Origin: Ga0077560 sp046330435
GTDB lineage: Bacteria > Actinomycetota > Thermoleophilia > Miltoncostaeales > Miltoncostaeaceae
Assembly: GCA_046330435.1 (NCBI GenBank)
Contig: JAXLST010000006.1
Location: 451,928-515,927, forward strand
DNA length: 64,000 bases
Reading direction: 5' to 3'
Under the pieces are notes generated by a model that was given only the letters and a program-made list of their open reading frames with translations, was not told where the DNA came from and made no database searches. This document shows, piece after piece, positions 56,817 through 64,000 of this stretch. The translations under genes and the position numbers were made by a program. The number at the start of each line of letters is the position of its first letter. Position 1 is the first letter of the stretch.

Positions 56817-57742
56817 GCCAGGATGCGGTCCAGGCTGATCGCGCAGACCAGCAGCGTGGTGGTGAGCAGGTGCAGCTGGGCGGTGAGCGGGGCGAGGCTC
56901 CGCAGGCCGTCGTCGCCCGGTCCGGTGCCGGCCAGCGCCTGGCGGGCCCGGGACCACGCCATGGGGGCCGTCGCCAGCGGGATGAGCAGCGACGGGCCGA
57001 GGTGCGTGGCGAGCCAGATGACCGGCAGCACCGCGAAGGCCGCGGTGAGGCTCACCAGGTAGAGCACGCGGGCCCCGTCGAAGCCGGTCCGCACCGCGAG
57101 GGTGCGCACACCGGCGGCGCCGTCCTCCACGATGTCGGAGAGGTTGTTGCCCTGCAGCACGGCCGCGATGAGCAGGCCCGGCACCAGGCCGACGGCGGCG
57201 GCCGTCCAGTCGAACGCGTCGCCGGTGACGGCGGTGTACGCGCCCTGGGTGATCATGGGCCCCATCAGCAGGATGATCAGCGGGTCGCCCAGGCCGACGT
57301 ACTTGTAGGGGCTCGGGCCCCCCGTGTAGAGCCAGCCGCCGAGGATCCCGAGGATCCCCACCACCAGCAGCGCCGGGCCCTGCACCGCCACGATCACCAG
57401 GCCCAGCAGCGCGCCGAGGCCGAAGTACCCCCAGGCGAGGGCCCGCCCCTCCGGCACGCCCAGCAGCCCCGTGGTGAACACCCGGGAGTTGTCCATCTTC
57501 ACCTCGGTGTCCACGCCTCGGGCGAAGTCCTCCACGTCGTTGGTGACGTTCACGCCGCAGTGCACCAGCACCACGGCAACCACGGCGAGGGCCGCGAGCC
57601 ACCAGTTCGCGTCGGGATGGCCGATCGCGACGGCGGCCCCGGCGAGGGCCGGGATGCCCGAGGTGGGCAGGTACAGCGGGCGCGTGGCGCGCCAGTACAG
57701 CGCGAGCCGTGATGGGTGCGGTGCGGCGGCGGAGTGGGTCAC
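56813..57742 (-). CDS. UbiA-family prenyltransferase (MenA-like)
   Basis: 309 residues with about eight membrane helices. Two aspartate motifs bind prenyl diphosphate: NVTNDVEDF (residues 65-73) and NNLSDIVED (about 199-207). The family transfers isoprenoid chains to aromatic acceptors; closest in look to 1,4-dihydroxy-2-naphthoate prenyltransferase of menaquinone synthesis, though heme, chlorophyll or tocopherol-type relatives cannot be excluded. The start is GTG 57742 with GGGAGG about 10 bases upstream and TAGGTT (57781-57786) as likely -10 box. Confidence 0.82.
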   Translation of the reverse strand: MTHSAAAPHPSRLALYWRATRPLYLPTSGIPALAGAAVAIGHPDANWWLAALAVVAVVLVHCGVNVTNDVEDFARGVDTEVKMDNSRVFTTGLLGVPEGRALAWGYFGLGALLGLVIVAVQGPALLVVGILGILGGWLYTGGPSPYKYVGLGDPLIILLMGPMITQGAYTAVTGDAFDWTAAAVGLVPGLLIAAVLQGNNLSDIVEDGAAGVRTLAVRTGFDGARVLYLVSLTAAFAVLPVIWLATHLGPSLLIPLATAPMAWSRARQALAGTGPGDDGLRSLAPLTAQLHLLTTTLLVCAISLDRILA

Positions 57743-57783
57743 GGTCGTGGGCCTCCCGTGGGGTTCGATCCCGCCCGCCGAAC

Positions 57784-58848
57784 CTACCCGGCGCGCCTCC
57801 CCCGCGAAACCCCGTTCCCGAGCAGCAGGTCGCGCGCGGCGTTGAGCGCCACCGTGAGCCCCTCGGCGTGCCCGCGGATGGTGGGGTGCATGTCGGCCAC
57901 ACGGTCCGGGTGGCAGCGCACCACCTGGCTGCGGAACGCGCGCTCGACCTCGTCGGGCGTGGCGTCCAGCGGCAGCTCCAGCAGGGCCGCGGCGTCCGCC
58001 CGCGTGGCGGGCACCCTGGAGGCCACGGCCGCCGCGCCCTCCGCCTTGATGGCCTGCGCCTGGCGCAGGACGGCGGCGAGCGTGGACTTCTCCTTCTGCA
58101 GCTGGGCGCGCTCGGCCGCCAGTCGCTCGCGCTCGGCCCGCACCTCGTCGGCCAGGCCCAGCAGGCGCCGGTCGCGCACCCCGCGGTCCTCCCGCAGGCC
58201 GCTCAGCAGGGCGTCGGCCTCCAGGACCTCCGCGGCGTCGGGCGGCACCGGGCGGTCGGCACCGCGCTCACCGCGCCGAACCGACTGGATGATCTCGCCG
58301 AGGTTGAGGTGCGCGCGGTTCCCGCCGGTGGGCCCCTCCGACGGGCCCAGGCGGACCAGCCGCATGGCGTCCCACGTGGGCTCCACGACGAACGTCGCGG
58401 ACGACCGCCCCACGAGGAGGGCGCGGCGCGGCGTGCCCTGGGTGATGCCCTGCAGTGAGAAGCGGGCGTGGCCGGCGTCGCGGCCGGACAGGGCGTCCAG
58501 CTCGTCCCGCAGGTCCCCGAGGCGCCGCTGCACGTCCCGGCCGTCCGGACCGTCGAACCGGCCCCCGGCGAGGGCGTCACGCACCGCGCGCACCGCGAGG
58601 TCGCCGGAGCGCTGCCCGGTCGCCAGGGTCGCCCACCACCGGGCCCACGGCTGGTCGCCGGCGTCGGCGGCGGCCTGCGCCGCGGCCTCGGGCCGGTCGA
58701 GCGACTGCAGCACCCCCGCGAGGTCGGACCGCACGCGGCCGTTCGCCCCGAGGGCGGCGGCGGTGGCGAGCAGCGCCACCTGGTGCCACCGGGCGCCCGG
58801 AGCGCGCGCCGGAACCGGGCCGGCCGATGCGATGAGGTCGTCGATCAC
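57784..58848 (-). CDS. J-domain protein of unknown function
   Basis: About 354 residues. The C-terminal 60 residues form a DnaJ-type J domain (LELPLDATPDEVERAFRSQV, then CHPDRVADM with the HPD motif). A coiled coil precedes it (residues about 230-270, ADEVRAERERLAAERAQLQK). The N-terminal part is unknown. J-domain proteins stimulate DnaK. GTG 58848 is chosen because TACCCT lies 8 bases upstream; ATG 58869 would place the promoter inside the gene. Confidence 0.7.
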   Translation of the reverse strand: MIDDLIASAGPVPARAPGARWHQVALLATAAALGANGRVRSDLAGVLQSLDRPEAAAQAAADAGDQPWARWWATLATGQRSGDLAVRAVRDALAGGRFDGPDGRDVQRRLGDLRDELDALSGRDAGHARFSLQGITQGTPRRALLVGRSSATFVVEPTWDAMRLVRLGPSEGPTGGNRAHLNLGEIIQSVRRGERGADRPVPPDAAEVLEADALLSGLREDRGVRDRRLLGLADEVRAERERLAAERAQLQKEKSTLAAVLRQAQAIKAEGAAAVASRVPATRADAAALLELPLDATPDEVERAFRSQVVRCHPDRVADMHPTIRGHAEGLTVALNAARDLLLGNGVSRGRRAG

Positions 58849-58856
58849 GACGTCGC

Positions 58857-58862
58857 AGGGTA
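58857..58862 (-). promoter_or_regulatory. -10 box (TACCCT) of the J-domain gene
   Basis: TACCCT on the minus strand ends 8 bases before GTG 58848, supporting that start. Confidence 0.45.
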
Positions 58863-58911
58863 GCGCCATCGACGCGGGGCGGGCGGATGGGCGGCGCGGC
58901 GCCGGCGCGGG

Positions 58912-58917
58912 TACGGT
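58912..58917 (+). promoter_or_regulatory. -10 box (TACGGT) of the YyaL-like gene
   Basis: TACGGT ends 8 bases before ATG 58926; no Shine-Dalgarno site. Divergent from the J-domain promoter 50 bp away. Confidence 0.45.
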
Positions 58918-58925
58918 TGTCGTGG

Positions 58926-60965
58926 ATGGCGAACCGCCTCGCCCACGAGAGCAGCCTGTACCTGCGCCAGCACGCCGAGAACCCGGTGGACTGGTACCCG
59001 TGGGGCGACGAGGCCTTCCGCGTGGCGCGGGACACGAACCGGCCGGTGCTGCTGAGCATCGGGTACTCGTCGTGCCACTGGTGCCACGTGATGGCCCACG
59101 AGTCGTTCGAGGACCCCGCCACCGCCGCGGTCATGAACGAGCTGTTCGTATGCGTGAAGGTGGACCGCGAGGAGCGCCCCGACGTGGACGCGCTCTACAT
59201 GCAGGCCACCCTCGCCCTCGCCGGCCACGGCGGATGGCCCATGACGGTGTGGCTCACACCGGACCGGCGGCCGTTCTACGCCGGCACCTACTTCCCGCCC
59301 ACCGCCCGCGGCGGCATGCCGGGCTTCGCCGACATGTGCCGCGGCATCGCCGACGCGTGGGACAAGCGCCCGGACGAGGTGGACCAGCAGGCCGCCCACG
59401 TGGTGGACCGCATCGGGCGCCTCGCGATCAAGCGCACCGCCCCCGGCGAGATCTCCCCCGCCCTGCTCGACGACGCGGTCATCGGGCTCGCCAGGGCGTT
59501 CGACCCGGCGAACGGCGGGTTCGGCGGCGCCCCGAAGTTCCCGCCGTCGCTGGCGCTGGAGTTCATGCTGCGCCGCGCCGAGCGGCACCCGGACGAGGTG
59601 AACACCCGGGAGATGGCCGAGTTGACGCTGCGGCGCATGGCCGACGGCGGCATGTACGACCAGGTGGGCGGAGGGTTCCACCGGTACTCGGTGGACGCGG
59701 TGTGGCTGGTGCCGCACTTCGAGAAGATGCTGTACGACAACGCCCTGCTCGCCCGCGTGTACGCCCAGGCGCACCGGCTGACCGGCGACCCGGACTGGCG
59801 GCGCGTGGCGGAGGAGACGCTCGACTACCTGCTGCGCGAGATGCGCAGCCAGGGGGCGTTCGCCGCGGCGCAGGACGCCGACAGCCCCGGCGGCGAGGGC
59901 GCGTTCTTCGTGTGGACCCCGGAGGACCTCCACGACCTGCTCACCGAGGACGAGGCCCGCGCCGTGGCCTTCCGGTACGGCGTGACGGGCCCCGGGAACT
60001 TCGAGGGCCGCAACATCCTGCACGCCGACATGCCGCTGGACCAGGTGGCGGCCCAGATCGGCGACGACCCGGCGCCGCTGCTCGCCTCCGCCCGGGAGAA
60101 GCTCTACGAGGCCCGCTCGCGGCGGCCCGCGCCGGCCCGCGACGACAAGGTCATCGCGTCCTGGAACGGCCTGGCGATCGCCGCGTTCGCCGACGCCGGG
60201 GTGATCCTGGGGCGGCCGGATTACGTCCGGGCCGCGGAGGACGCCGCGGCGGTCCTGCTGGACCGGCTGGTGGTCGACGGCCGGCTGCACCGCACCCTCC
60301 AGGACGGCGCGCCGCGGCACCTGGGGCAGCTGGACGACCACGCGGACCTCGCCCACGGCCTGCTGCAGCTCTACGCCGCCACCTTCGCCCCGCGGTGGCT
60401 CAGGGCCGCGCGCGACCTCGCCGGGCGGATGGTCGAGCTGTTTCATGACGCCGACGGGGAGGGCGGGTTCTTCTACTCCGGCTCCGACGGGGAGGCGCTG
60501 GTCGCCCGCACCCGGGACCTGGAGGACCACCCCACCCCCGGCGGCAACTCCCAGGCCGCCTGGGTGCTGCTGCGCCTGGCGGGCCTCACCGGCGACCGGC
60601 GGCTGCTGGAGGTCGCCGAGGGCGCCGTGAGGCTGGTGCGCACCGACCTGTTCCGGTTCCCGCACGCGTTCGGCATGGCGCTTCTGGCGGCCGACCACCT
60701 CGCCCACGAGCGCCGTGAGATCGCCATCGCGGGCGACCCCGCGCACCCCGCGACCATCGCGCTGATCGCCGCCGCCCGCACCGCCGGTCCCGGCACCGTG
60801 ATCGCCTGCGGCCGCCCGGACGACGCCGAGGCCGTGGCCGCCGCGCCGCTGCTCGACGGCCGCCCCCTGGTGGACGGCGCGCCCGCCGCGTACGTCTGCG
60901 TGGGGTCCACCTGCCGGGCGCCGATCACCGACCCCGGGGTCCTGCGGGCCGAACTGGCCGTCTGA
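58926..60965 (+). CDS. Thioredoxin-domain protein, YyaL/DUF255 (spermatogenesis-associated 20-like)
   Basis: 679 residues. The opening MANRLAHESSLYLRQHAENP, with VDWYPWGDEA after it, is nearly invariant in this family. An N-terminal thioredoxin-like domain has C50-H-W-C53. From about residue 200 an (alpha/alpha)6-barrel follows, like N-acylglucosamine epimerases (FGGAPKFPPSLALEFMLRRA, HFEKMLYDNALLARVY). The function is not settled. Full length and intact. Confidence 0.88.
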   Translation: MANRLAHESSLYLRQHAENPVDWYPWGDEAFRVARDTNRPVLLSIGYSSCHWCHVMAHESFEDPATAAVMNELFVCVKVDREERPDVDALYMQATLALAGHGGWPMTVWLTPDRRPFYAGTYFPPTARGGMPGFADMCRGIADAWDKRPDEVDQQAAHVVDRIGRLAIKRTAPGEISPALLDDAVIGLARAFDPANGGFGGAPKFPPSLALEFMLRRAERHPDEVNTREMAELTLRRMADGGMYDQVGGGFHRYSVDAVWLVPHFEKMLYDNALLARVYAQAHRLTGDPDWRRVAEETLDYLLREMRSQGAFAAAQDADSPGGEGAFFVWTPEDLHDLLTEDEARAVAFRYGVTGPGNFEGRNILHADMPLDQVAAQIGDDPAPLLASAREKLYEARSRRPAPARDDKVIASWNGLAIAAFADAGVILGRPDYVRAAEDAAAVLLDRLVVDGRLHRTLQDGAPRHLGQLDDHADLAHGLLQLYAATFAPRWLRAARDLAGRMVELFHDADGEGGFFYSGSDGEALVARTRDLEDHPTPGGNSQAAWVLLRLAGLTGDRRLLEVAEGAVRLVRTDLFRFPHAFGMALLAADHLAHERREIAIAGDPAHPATIALIAAARTAGPGTVIACGRPDDAEAVAAAPLLDGRPLVDGAPAAYVCVGSTCRAPITDPGVLRAELAV

Positions 60966-61031
60966 GGCCTTGCCGCCGGACCGGCGGCCGTTGCAGGATG
61001 GGCGCGCTCCACCCCGCCCACAGGGAGTCGC

Positions 61032-62225
61032 GTGTCCACCGCAGGCCGTCCCAGCTGGCCGTTGCTGCTCGGCATGCTCGCCGTCGTCACCCTCGCGGTG
61101 TACGGGCTGAGTCGCCTGCACCCGTTCCAGCCGTCCGCGCCGGCCGCCGCCGACGTGCCCCCGGGTGACGCCGCGCGCGGCGCGGACCTGTTCGCCCGGA
61201 CGTGCGCCGGGTGCCACGGCCCCGGCGGCGCGGGCGGCGGGATCGGGCCGAAGCTGGTGGACGCCGGACTGGACGCGCCCACGGTCGCCGGGATCGTCGC
61301 CGCCGGCCGCGGCGCCATGCCGGCCGGGCTGCTGAAGGACCAGGACGCCGCGGACGTGTCGGCCTACGTGGCCGGCATCTCGGGCGGAGCCGCGCCGACG
61401 ACCGGAACAACCGGGACGGCCATCGCGACGGTGGGCCCCCCGGTCGCGGCCGGTGGCACATTCCGCTTCACCGGGCCCGGCCTGAGGGGGTTCCGGGTGG
61501 ATCTGGCGGAGGCTCCGGGAGTGACGTGGAACGTGATCGCGACCGGCACGGCCGGCGACCGGCCGCTGGTGTCGATCCCGCCCGAGAGCACGCTGGCGGT
61601 CGTACCGGACTCCGGCGTCGGACCGCTCATCGACGGCGTCGATCGCTTCCTCGTCGGACCCTCGGCGGACGCTCCGGCGCTGGTTGCGACCCTGACCCCG
61701 GTGCGCGCCGAGCAGCTGCGGCGCCTGCTGGTGGGCGACCCCGACCTGCCGGGCGGCGCCTCGACCCTGGACGCCGCATCCGGCCAGGTGAAGGTCATGC
61801 GCGACCACATCCGGTTCCTGCGGCTGGCGCTGCGCGAGGGGAACCTCGCGAACATCCGCTTCCACGGCGAGCACATGGTCAACCTGGCGTACGGCAACCC
61901 GCCGGAGGACGTCGACGGCAACGGCGACCCGTCGAACCCCGGTGACGGCGTGGGCCTGCTGGGCCCCGAGGGCGGCCGGCCGGGCTACCTGCCGCGCATC
62001 CTGAGCCTGTCCGGCGGCTCCGCCGATGTGCCGGCCGCCGACCTCACGCTCACCATCGCCGAGATCGCCACCCAGGGCCGCGTCTGCGGCCGTGCGGGGT
62101 CGCTGAACGGGGCGCGGCGCTGCGTCGCGACCATCGCCGCGAGCGACCGGCGGCTCGCCGGACTGTGGCGCGAGGTGCGCGCCCGGGCGCTGGCGTCGGC
62201 GACGATCCCCCTGGAGGCCCCGTGA
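61032..62225 (+). CDS. Membrane-anchored cytochrome c
   Basis: 397 residues from GTG 61032 with a GGGAG site upstream. An N-terminal membrane helix (WPLLLGMLAVVTLAVYGL) is followed by one class I cytochrome c domain: CAGCH at C58-C61-H62, and a likely Met ligand in GRGAMPAG near 97. The remaining 270 residues are a separate extracytoplasmic domain, with two long helices (DHIRFLRLALREGNLANIRF) and two more cysteines. GTGA overlap with the b561-like gene indicates a two-gene redox unit. Confidence 0.82.
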   Translation: MSTAGRPSWPLLLGMLAVVTLAVYGLSRLHPFQPSAPAAADVPPGDAARGADLFARTCAGCHGPGGAGGGIGPKLVDAGLDAPTVAGIVAAGRGAMPAGLLKDQDAADVSAYVAGISGGAAPTTGTTGTAIATVGPPVAAGGTFRFTGPGLRGFRVDLAEAPGVTWNVIATGTAGDRPLVSIPPESTLAVVPDSGVGPLIDGVDRFLVGPSADAPALVATLTPVRAEQLRRLLVGDPDLPGGASTLDAASGQVKVMRDHIRFLRLALREGNLANIRFHGEHMVNLAYGNPPEDVDGNGDPSNPGDGVGLLGPEGGRPGYLPRILSLSGGSADVPAADLTLTIAEIATQGRVCGRAGSLNGARRCVATIAASDRRLAGLWREVRARALASATIPLEAP

Positions 62226-62695
62226 CCGGCGCGAGCGTCGCGTCCTCGTACCAGGACGCCATGCAGGCGGTGTTCAGCAGCGCCATCGCGGGGAAGGCGT
62301 GGTTCGCCACCGCCGCCTTCGTGCTGGCGTTCGTCCAGGTGATCACCGCCGCCCGCATGTGGGGGCGCATCCAGGGCGTCGTGCGGCTCGAGCTGCCGGC
62401 GGTGCGGGTCATCCACCGCTGGTCCGGGAGGCTGGCGCTGCTGTTCACCCTGCCGGTGGTGTTCCACTGCACCACGATCCTGGGCTTCCAGAGCACCGAC
62501 GCCAGGGTGCTGGTGCACTCGGTGGTGGGCTCGTTCCTCTACGGGGTGTTCGCCGCGAAGATGGTCGCCATCAAGAAGCACGACTTCCCCGGCTGGGTGA
62601 TCCCGGTGTTCGGCGGGAGCGTGTTCGCCGGGCTGGTCATCCTGTGGGCGACCTCGTCGTACTGGTACTTCACCGAGGTGCGCTTCGGCTTCTGA
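62222..62695 (+). CDS. DUF6529/b561-like membrane protein
   Basis: 157 residues with four membrane helices. Histidines in or near helices (VIHRWSGRLALL, FHCTTILGF, LVHSVVGSFLYG) could ligate b-type hemes. I compare it to DUF6529 from memory, without a search. Coupled to the cytochrome c gene, so the pair may pass electrons between a quinol or other donor and the outside. Confidence 0.65.
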   Translation: MTGASVASSYQDAMQAVFSSAIAGKAWFATAAFVLAFVQVITAARMWGRIQGVVRLELPAVRVIHRWSGRLALLFTLPVVFHCTTILGFQSTDARVLVHSVVGSFLYGVFAAKMVAIKKHDFPGWVIPVFGGSVFAGLVILWATSSYWYFTEVRFGF

Positions 62696-62717
62696 GGCGG
62701 GCCCCTTCCGCCCCATC

Positions 62718-63227
62718 GTGGGCACCCTGGTGTACGTGCTGGACCGTGACGCGCACGCGGTGCTGATGGTCCACCGCAACGCCCGCCCCGGGGACGACCA
62801 CCTGGGCAAGTGGAACGGCCTGGGGGGCAAGCTCGAACGCGACGAGGACGTCGTGTCGGGAGCCCGGCGGGAGCTGCGGGAGGAGGCCGGCATCGAGGCC
62901 ACCGGCCTGCACCTGCGCGGCACCATCACCTGGTCGGGCTTCGGCCCCCGCAGGGAGGACTGGCTGGGGTTCGTGTTCCTGTGCGACGCCTGGGACGGCA
63001 CCCCGCCGGCGTCGAACCCGGAGGGGACGCTGGAGTGGATCCCGGTCGCCCGGCTGCTGGACGCCTGCTCGGGCGACCCGGCCGTGCGGGCCGCGGCGGC
63101 GCTGCCGATGTGGGAGGGGGACCGCCACTTCGTGCCGCTGGTCCTGGACGGCGACCCGCAGCAGTTCCACGGCACGATGCCCTACGACGTGGACCGCCCG
63201 CTCGACTGGCGGTTCACCCGGGGCTGA
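62718..63227 (+). CDS. Nudix hydrolase (MutT/MTH1-like)
   Basis: 169 residues from GTG 62718. A full Nudix box spans residues about 37-58 (GKLERDEDVVSGARRELREE, then AGI), with GLGG before it. The N-terminus GTLVYVLDRDAHAVLMVHRN resembles 8-oxo-dGTPases, which clean the nucleotide pool, but other nucleotide diphosphates are possible substrates. Confidence 0.85.
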   Translation: MGTLVYVLDRDAHAVLMVHRNARPGDDHLGKWNGLGGKLERDEDVVSGARRELREEAGIEATGLHLRGTITWSGFGPRREDWLGFVFLCDAWDGTPPASNPEGTLEWIPVARLLDACSGDPAVRAAAALPMWEGDRHFVPLVLDGDPQQFHGTMPYDVDRPLDWRFTRG

Positions 63228-63255
63228 GCCGGGGCGGGGCGGGCCGCCGGGCGGC

Positions 63256-63261
63256 TATCCT
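63256..63261 (+). promoter_or_regulatory. -10 box (TATCCT) of the bolA-grx unit
   Basis: TATCCT ends 7 bases before ATG 63269; no Shine-Dalgarno site. Confidence 0.5.
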
Positions 63262-63268
63262 CCGCCGC

Positions 63269-63505
63269 ATGGCAGACCTCGATGAGCTGACCCAGATGAT
63301 CGAAACGGCGCTTCCCGGCGCCACGGTGCAGATCGTGGACCAGGGTGGCGGCGACCACCTGGCCGCCAGCATCGTCGCCCCGCAGTTCGAGGGCAAGAGC
63401 CTGATCCAGCAGCACCGGATGGTCTACGCCGCCGTCCAGGAGCGGTTCGACGACGGCAGCATCCACGCGCTCGCACTCAGAACCCGCGCACCGGAGGCGA
63501 CATGA
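63269..63505 (+). CDS. bolA: BolA family protein
   Basis: 78 residues. BolA-type fold with GDHLAASIVAPQFEGKSLIQ followed by QHRMVYAAVQERF, the conserved helix-turn-helix-like segment. BolA proteins form Fe-S complexes with CGFS glutaredoxins; the next gene is one, and the two overlap as ATGA. Confidence 0.88.
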   Translation: MADLDELTQMIETALPGATVQIVDQGGGDHLAASIVAPQFEGKSLIQQHRMVYAAVQERFDDGSIHALALRTRAPEAT

Positions 63506-63840
63506 GCGACACCCTGACGATGTCCGAGACGGAGATCCTCGACCAGATCAAGTCGGAGGTCTCCTCCAACAAGGTCTTCGTGTTCATGAAGGGCACCCCG
63601 GAGATGCCGCGCTGCGGGTTCTCCAACCAGGTGGTGCAGATCCTCAACCACCTGGGCGTGGAGTACGGGGCACGCGACGTGCTCACCGACCCGCGCATCC
63701 GCATGGTGCTGTCCGGCTGGTCCGACTGGCCCACGATCCCCCAGGTGTTCGTGGACGGTGAGCTGGTGGGCGGCTGCGACATCACCACCGAGCTGTTCCA
63801 GAGCGGCGAGCTGAAGAAGATCGTCGGCGCAGAGGGCTGA
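63502..63840 (+). CDS. grxD: Monothiol CGFS glutaredoxin
   Basis: 112 residues. The active-site motif CGFS is at C38-S41 (MKGTPEMPRCGFSNQVVQIL), and WPTIPQVFVDGELVGGCDI is the glutathione-binding stretch. These proteins carry [2Fe-2S] clusters and work with BolA in iron homeostasis or cluster transfer. Confidence 0.93.
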   Translation: MSDTLTMSETEILDQIKSEVSSNKVFVFMKGTPEMPRCGFSNQVVQILNHLGVEYGARDVLTDPRIRMVLSGWSDWPTIPQVFVDGELVGGCDITTELFQSGELKKIVGAEG

Positions 63841-63850
63841 GGCCCCGTCG

Positions 63851-64000
63851 GTGCTCGCCGCCGGCGAGCCCCTGTTCGGCGCGGACGAGCCGCTCGCCGA
63901 ACTGCACGCCCACCTCGGTGGCGGGGTCGACCCCGCCACCATGTGGGAGCTCGCCCGCGAGCAGGGCATCCGGATGCCCTACGAGGACTACTGGTCGTTC
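63851..64000 (+). CDS. Adenosine deaminase family protein, N-terminal part
   Basis: The first 50 residues from GTG 63851 are visible: the segment LAELHAHLGGGVDPATMWEL followed by AREQGIRMPYEDYWSF. HAH supplies two zinc ligands of the adenosine-deaminase/AMP-deaminase amidohydrolases. The gene runs off the right edge, so substrate class (adenosine, adenine, futalosine-type) cannot be told. Confidence 0.75.
   Translation, partial: MLAAGEPLFGADEPLAELHAHLGGGVDPATMWELAREQGIRMPYEDYWSF

Noticed and set aside
60972..60988. Terminator GCCGCCGG/CCGGCGGC after the YyaL-like gene
   Set aside because: A one-base loop with 8-bp arms is too tight and has no T-tract; common by chance at this GC content.

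Overview
The window is a very GC-rich bacterial chromosome segment built around the translation and transcription super-cluster. The GC content, the lineage-typical genes (a deazaflavin/F420-type nitroreductase, a UbiA prenyltransferase, a PPK2, an M50 protease with a zinc-ribbon head, zinc-binding forms of S4, S14, L33 and L36) and the many leaderless-looking genes point to an actinobacterium. A deep-branching class such as Thermoleophilia is my best guess, but that placement is inference. No transposase, integrase, phage gene or CRISPR array is seen.

Layout on the minus strand, in order of transcription from the right: rpmG, tRNA-Trp, secE, nusG, rplK, rplA, rplJ and rplL (53219 to 49564); rpoB and rpoC (43956 to 35522); rpsL, rpsG and fusA (29744 to 26683); tuf (18758 to 17568); then an unbroken S10/spc/alpha run from rpsJ to rplQ (17495 to 2427), including secY, adk, map and rpmJ; and finally a DUF429 gene, truA and a partial surE. 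infA is missing from its usual place between map and rpmJ.

The super-cluster is cut into blocks by accessory cassettes, mostly on the plus strand: 18994-26617 (FAD/Fe-S dehydrogenase, nitroreductase, secreted seven-repeat protein, a pair of PH-domain membrane proteins on the minus strand, a 3-hydroxyisobutyrate dehydrogenase-like enzyme); 29867-35476 (exported protein, M74 endopeptidase, PPK2, secreted TAP-like hydrolase, M50 protease); and 44215-49520 (unknown gene, a repeat-rich intergenic element, a small unknown gene, two decayed tandem subtilases). Hairpin terminators lie at most convergent borders.

Right of rpmG, 53311-64000 is ordinary accessory genome: small unknown genes, a glycosyltransferase coupled to a tocopherol-cyclase-like gene, a UbiA prenyltransferase, a J-domain protein, a YyaL/DUF255 protein, a membrane cytochrome c coupled to a b561-like membrane protein, a Nudix hydrolase, a BolA-CGFS glutaredoxin pair and the start of an adenosine-deaminase-family gene.

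Two expression styles coexist. Genes of the translation machinery have Shine-Dalgarno sites, short gaps or ATGA/GTGA overlaps, and sometimes odd start codons (TTG for rpoB, rpsC and rpsJ; probably CTG for rplJ and ATA for adk). Most accessory genes have a TANNNT -10 box only 6-9 bases before the start codon and no Shine-Dalgarno site, which indicates leaderless transcripts. The least explained stretch is 44707-45628, which carries diverged copies of an unrecognised repeat arranged as a large imperfect inverted repeat around a short palindrome.
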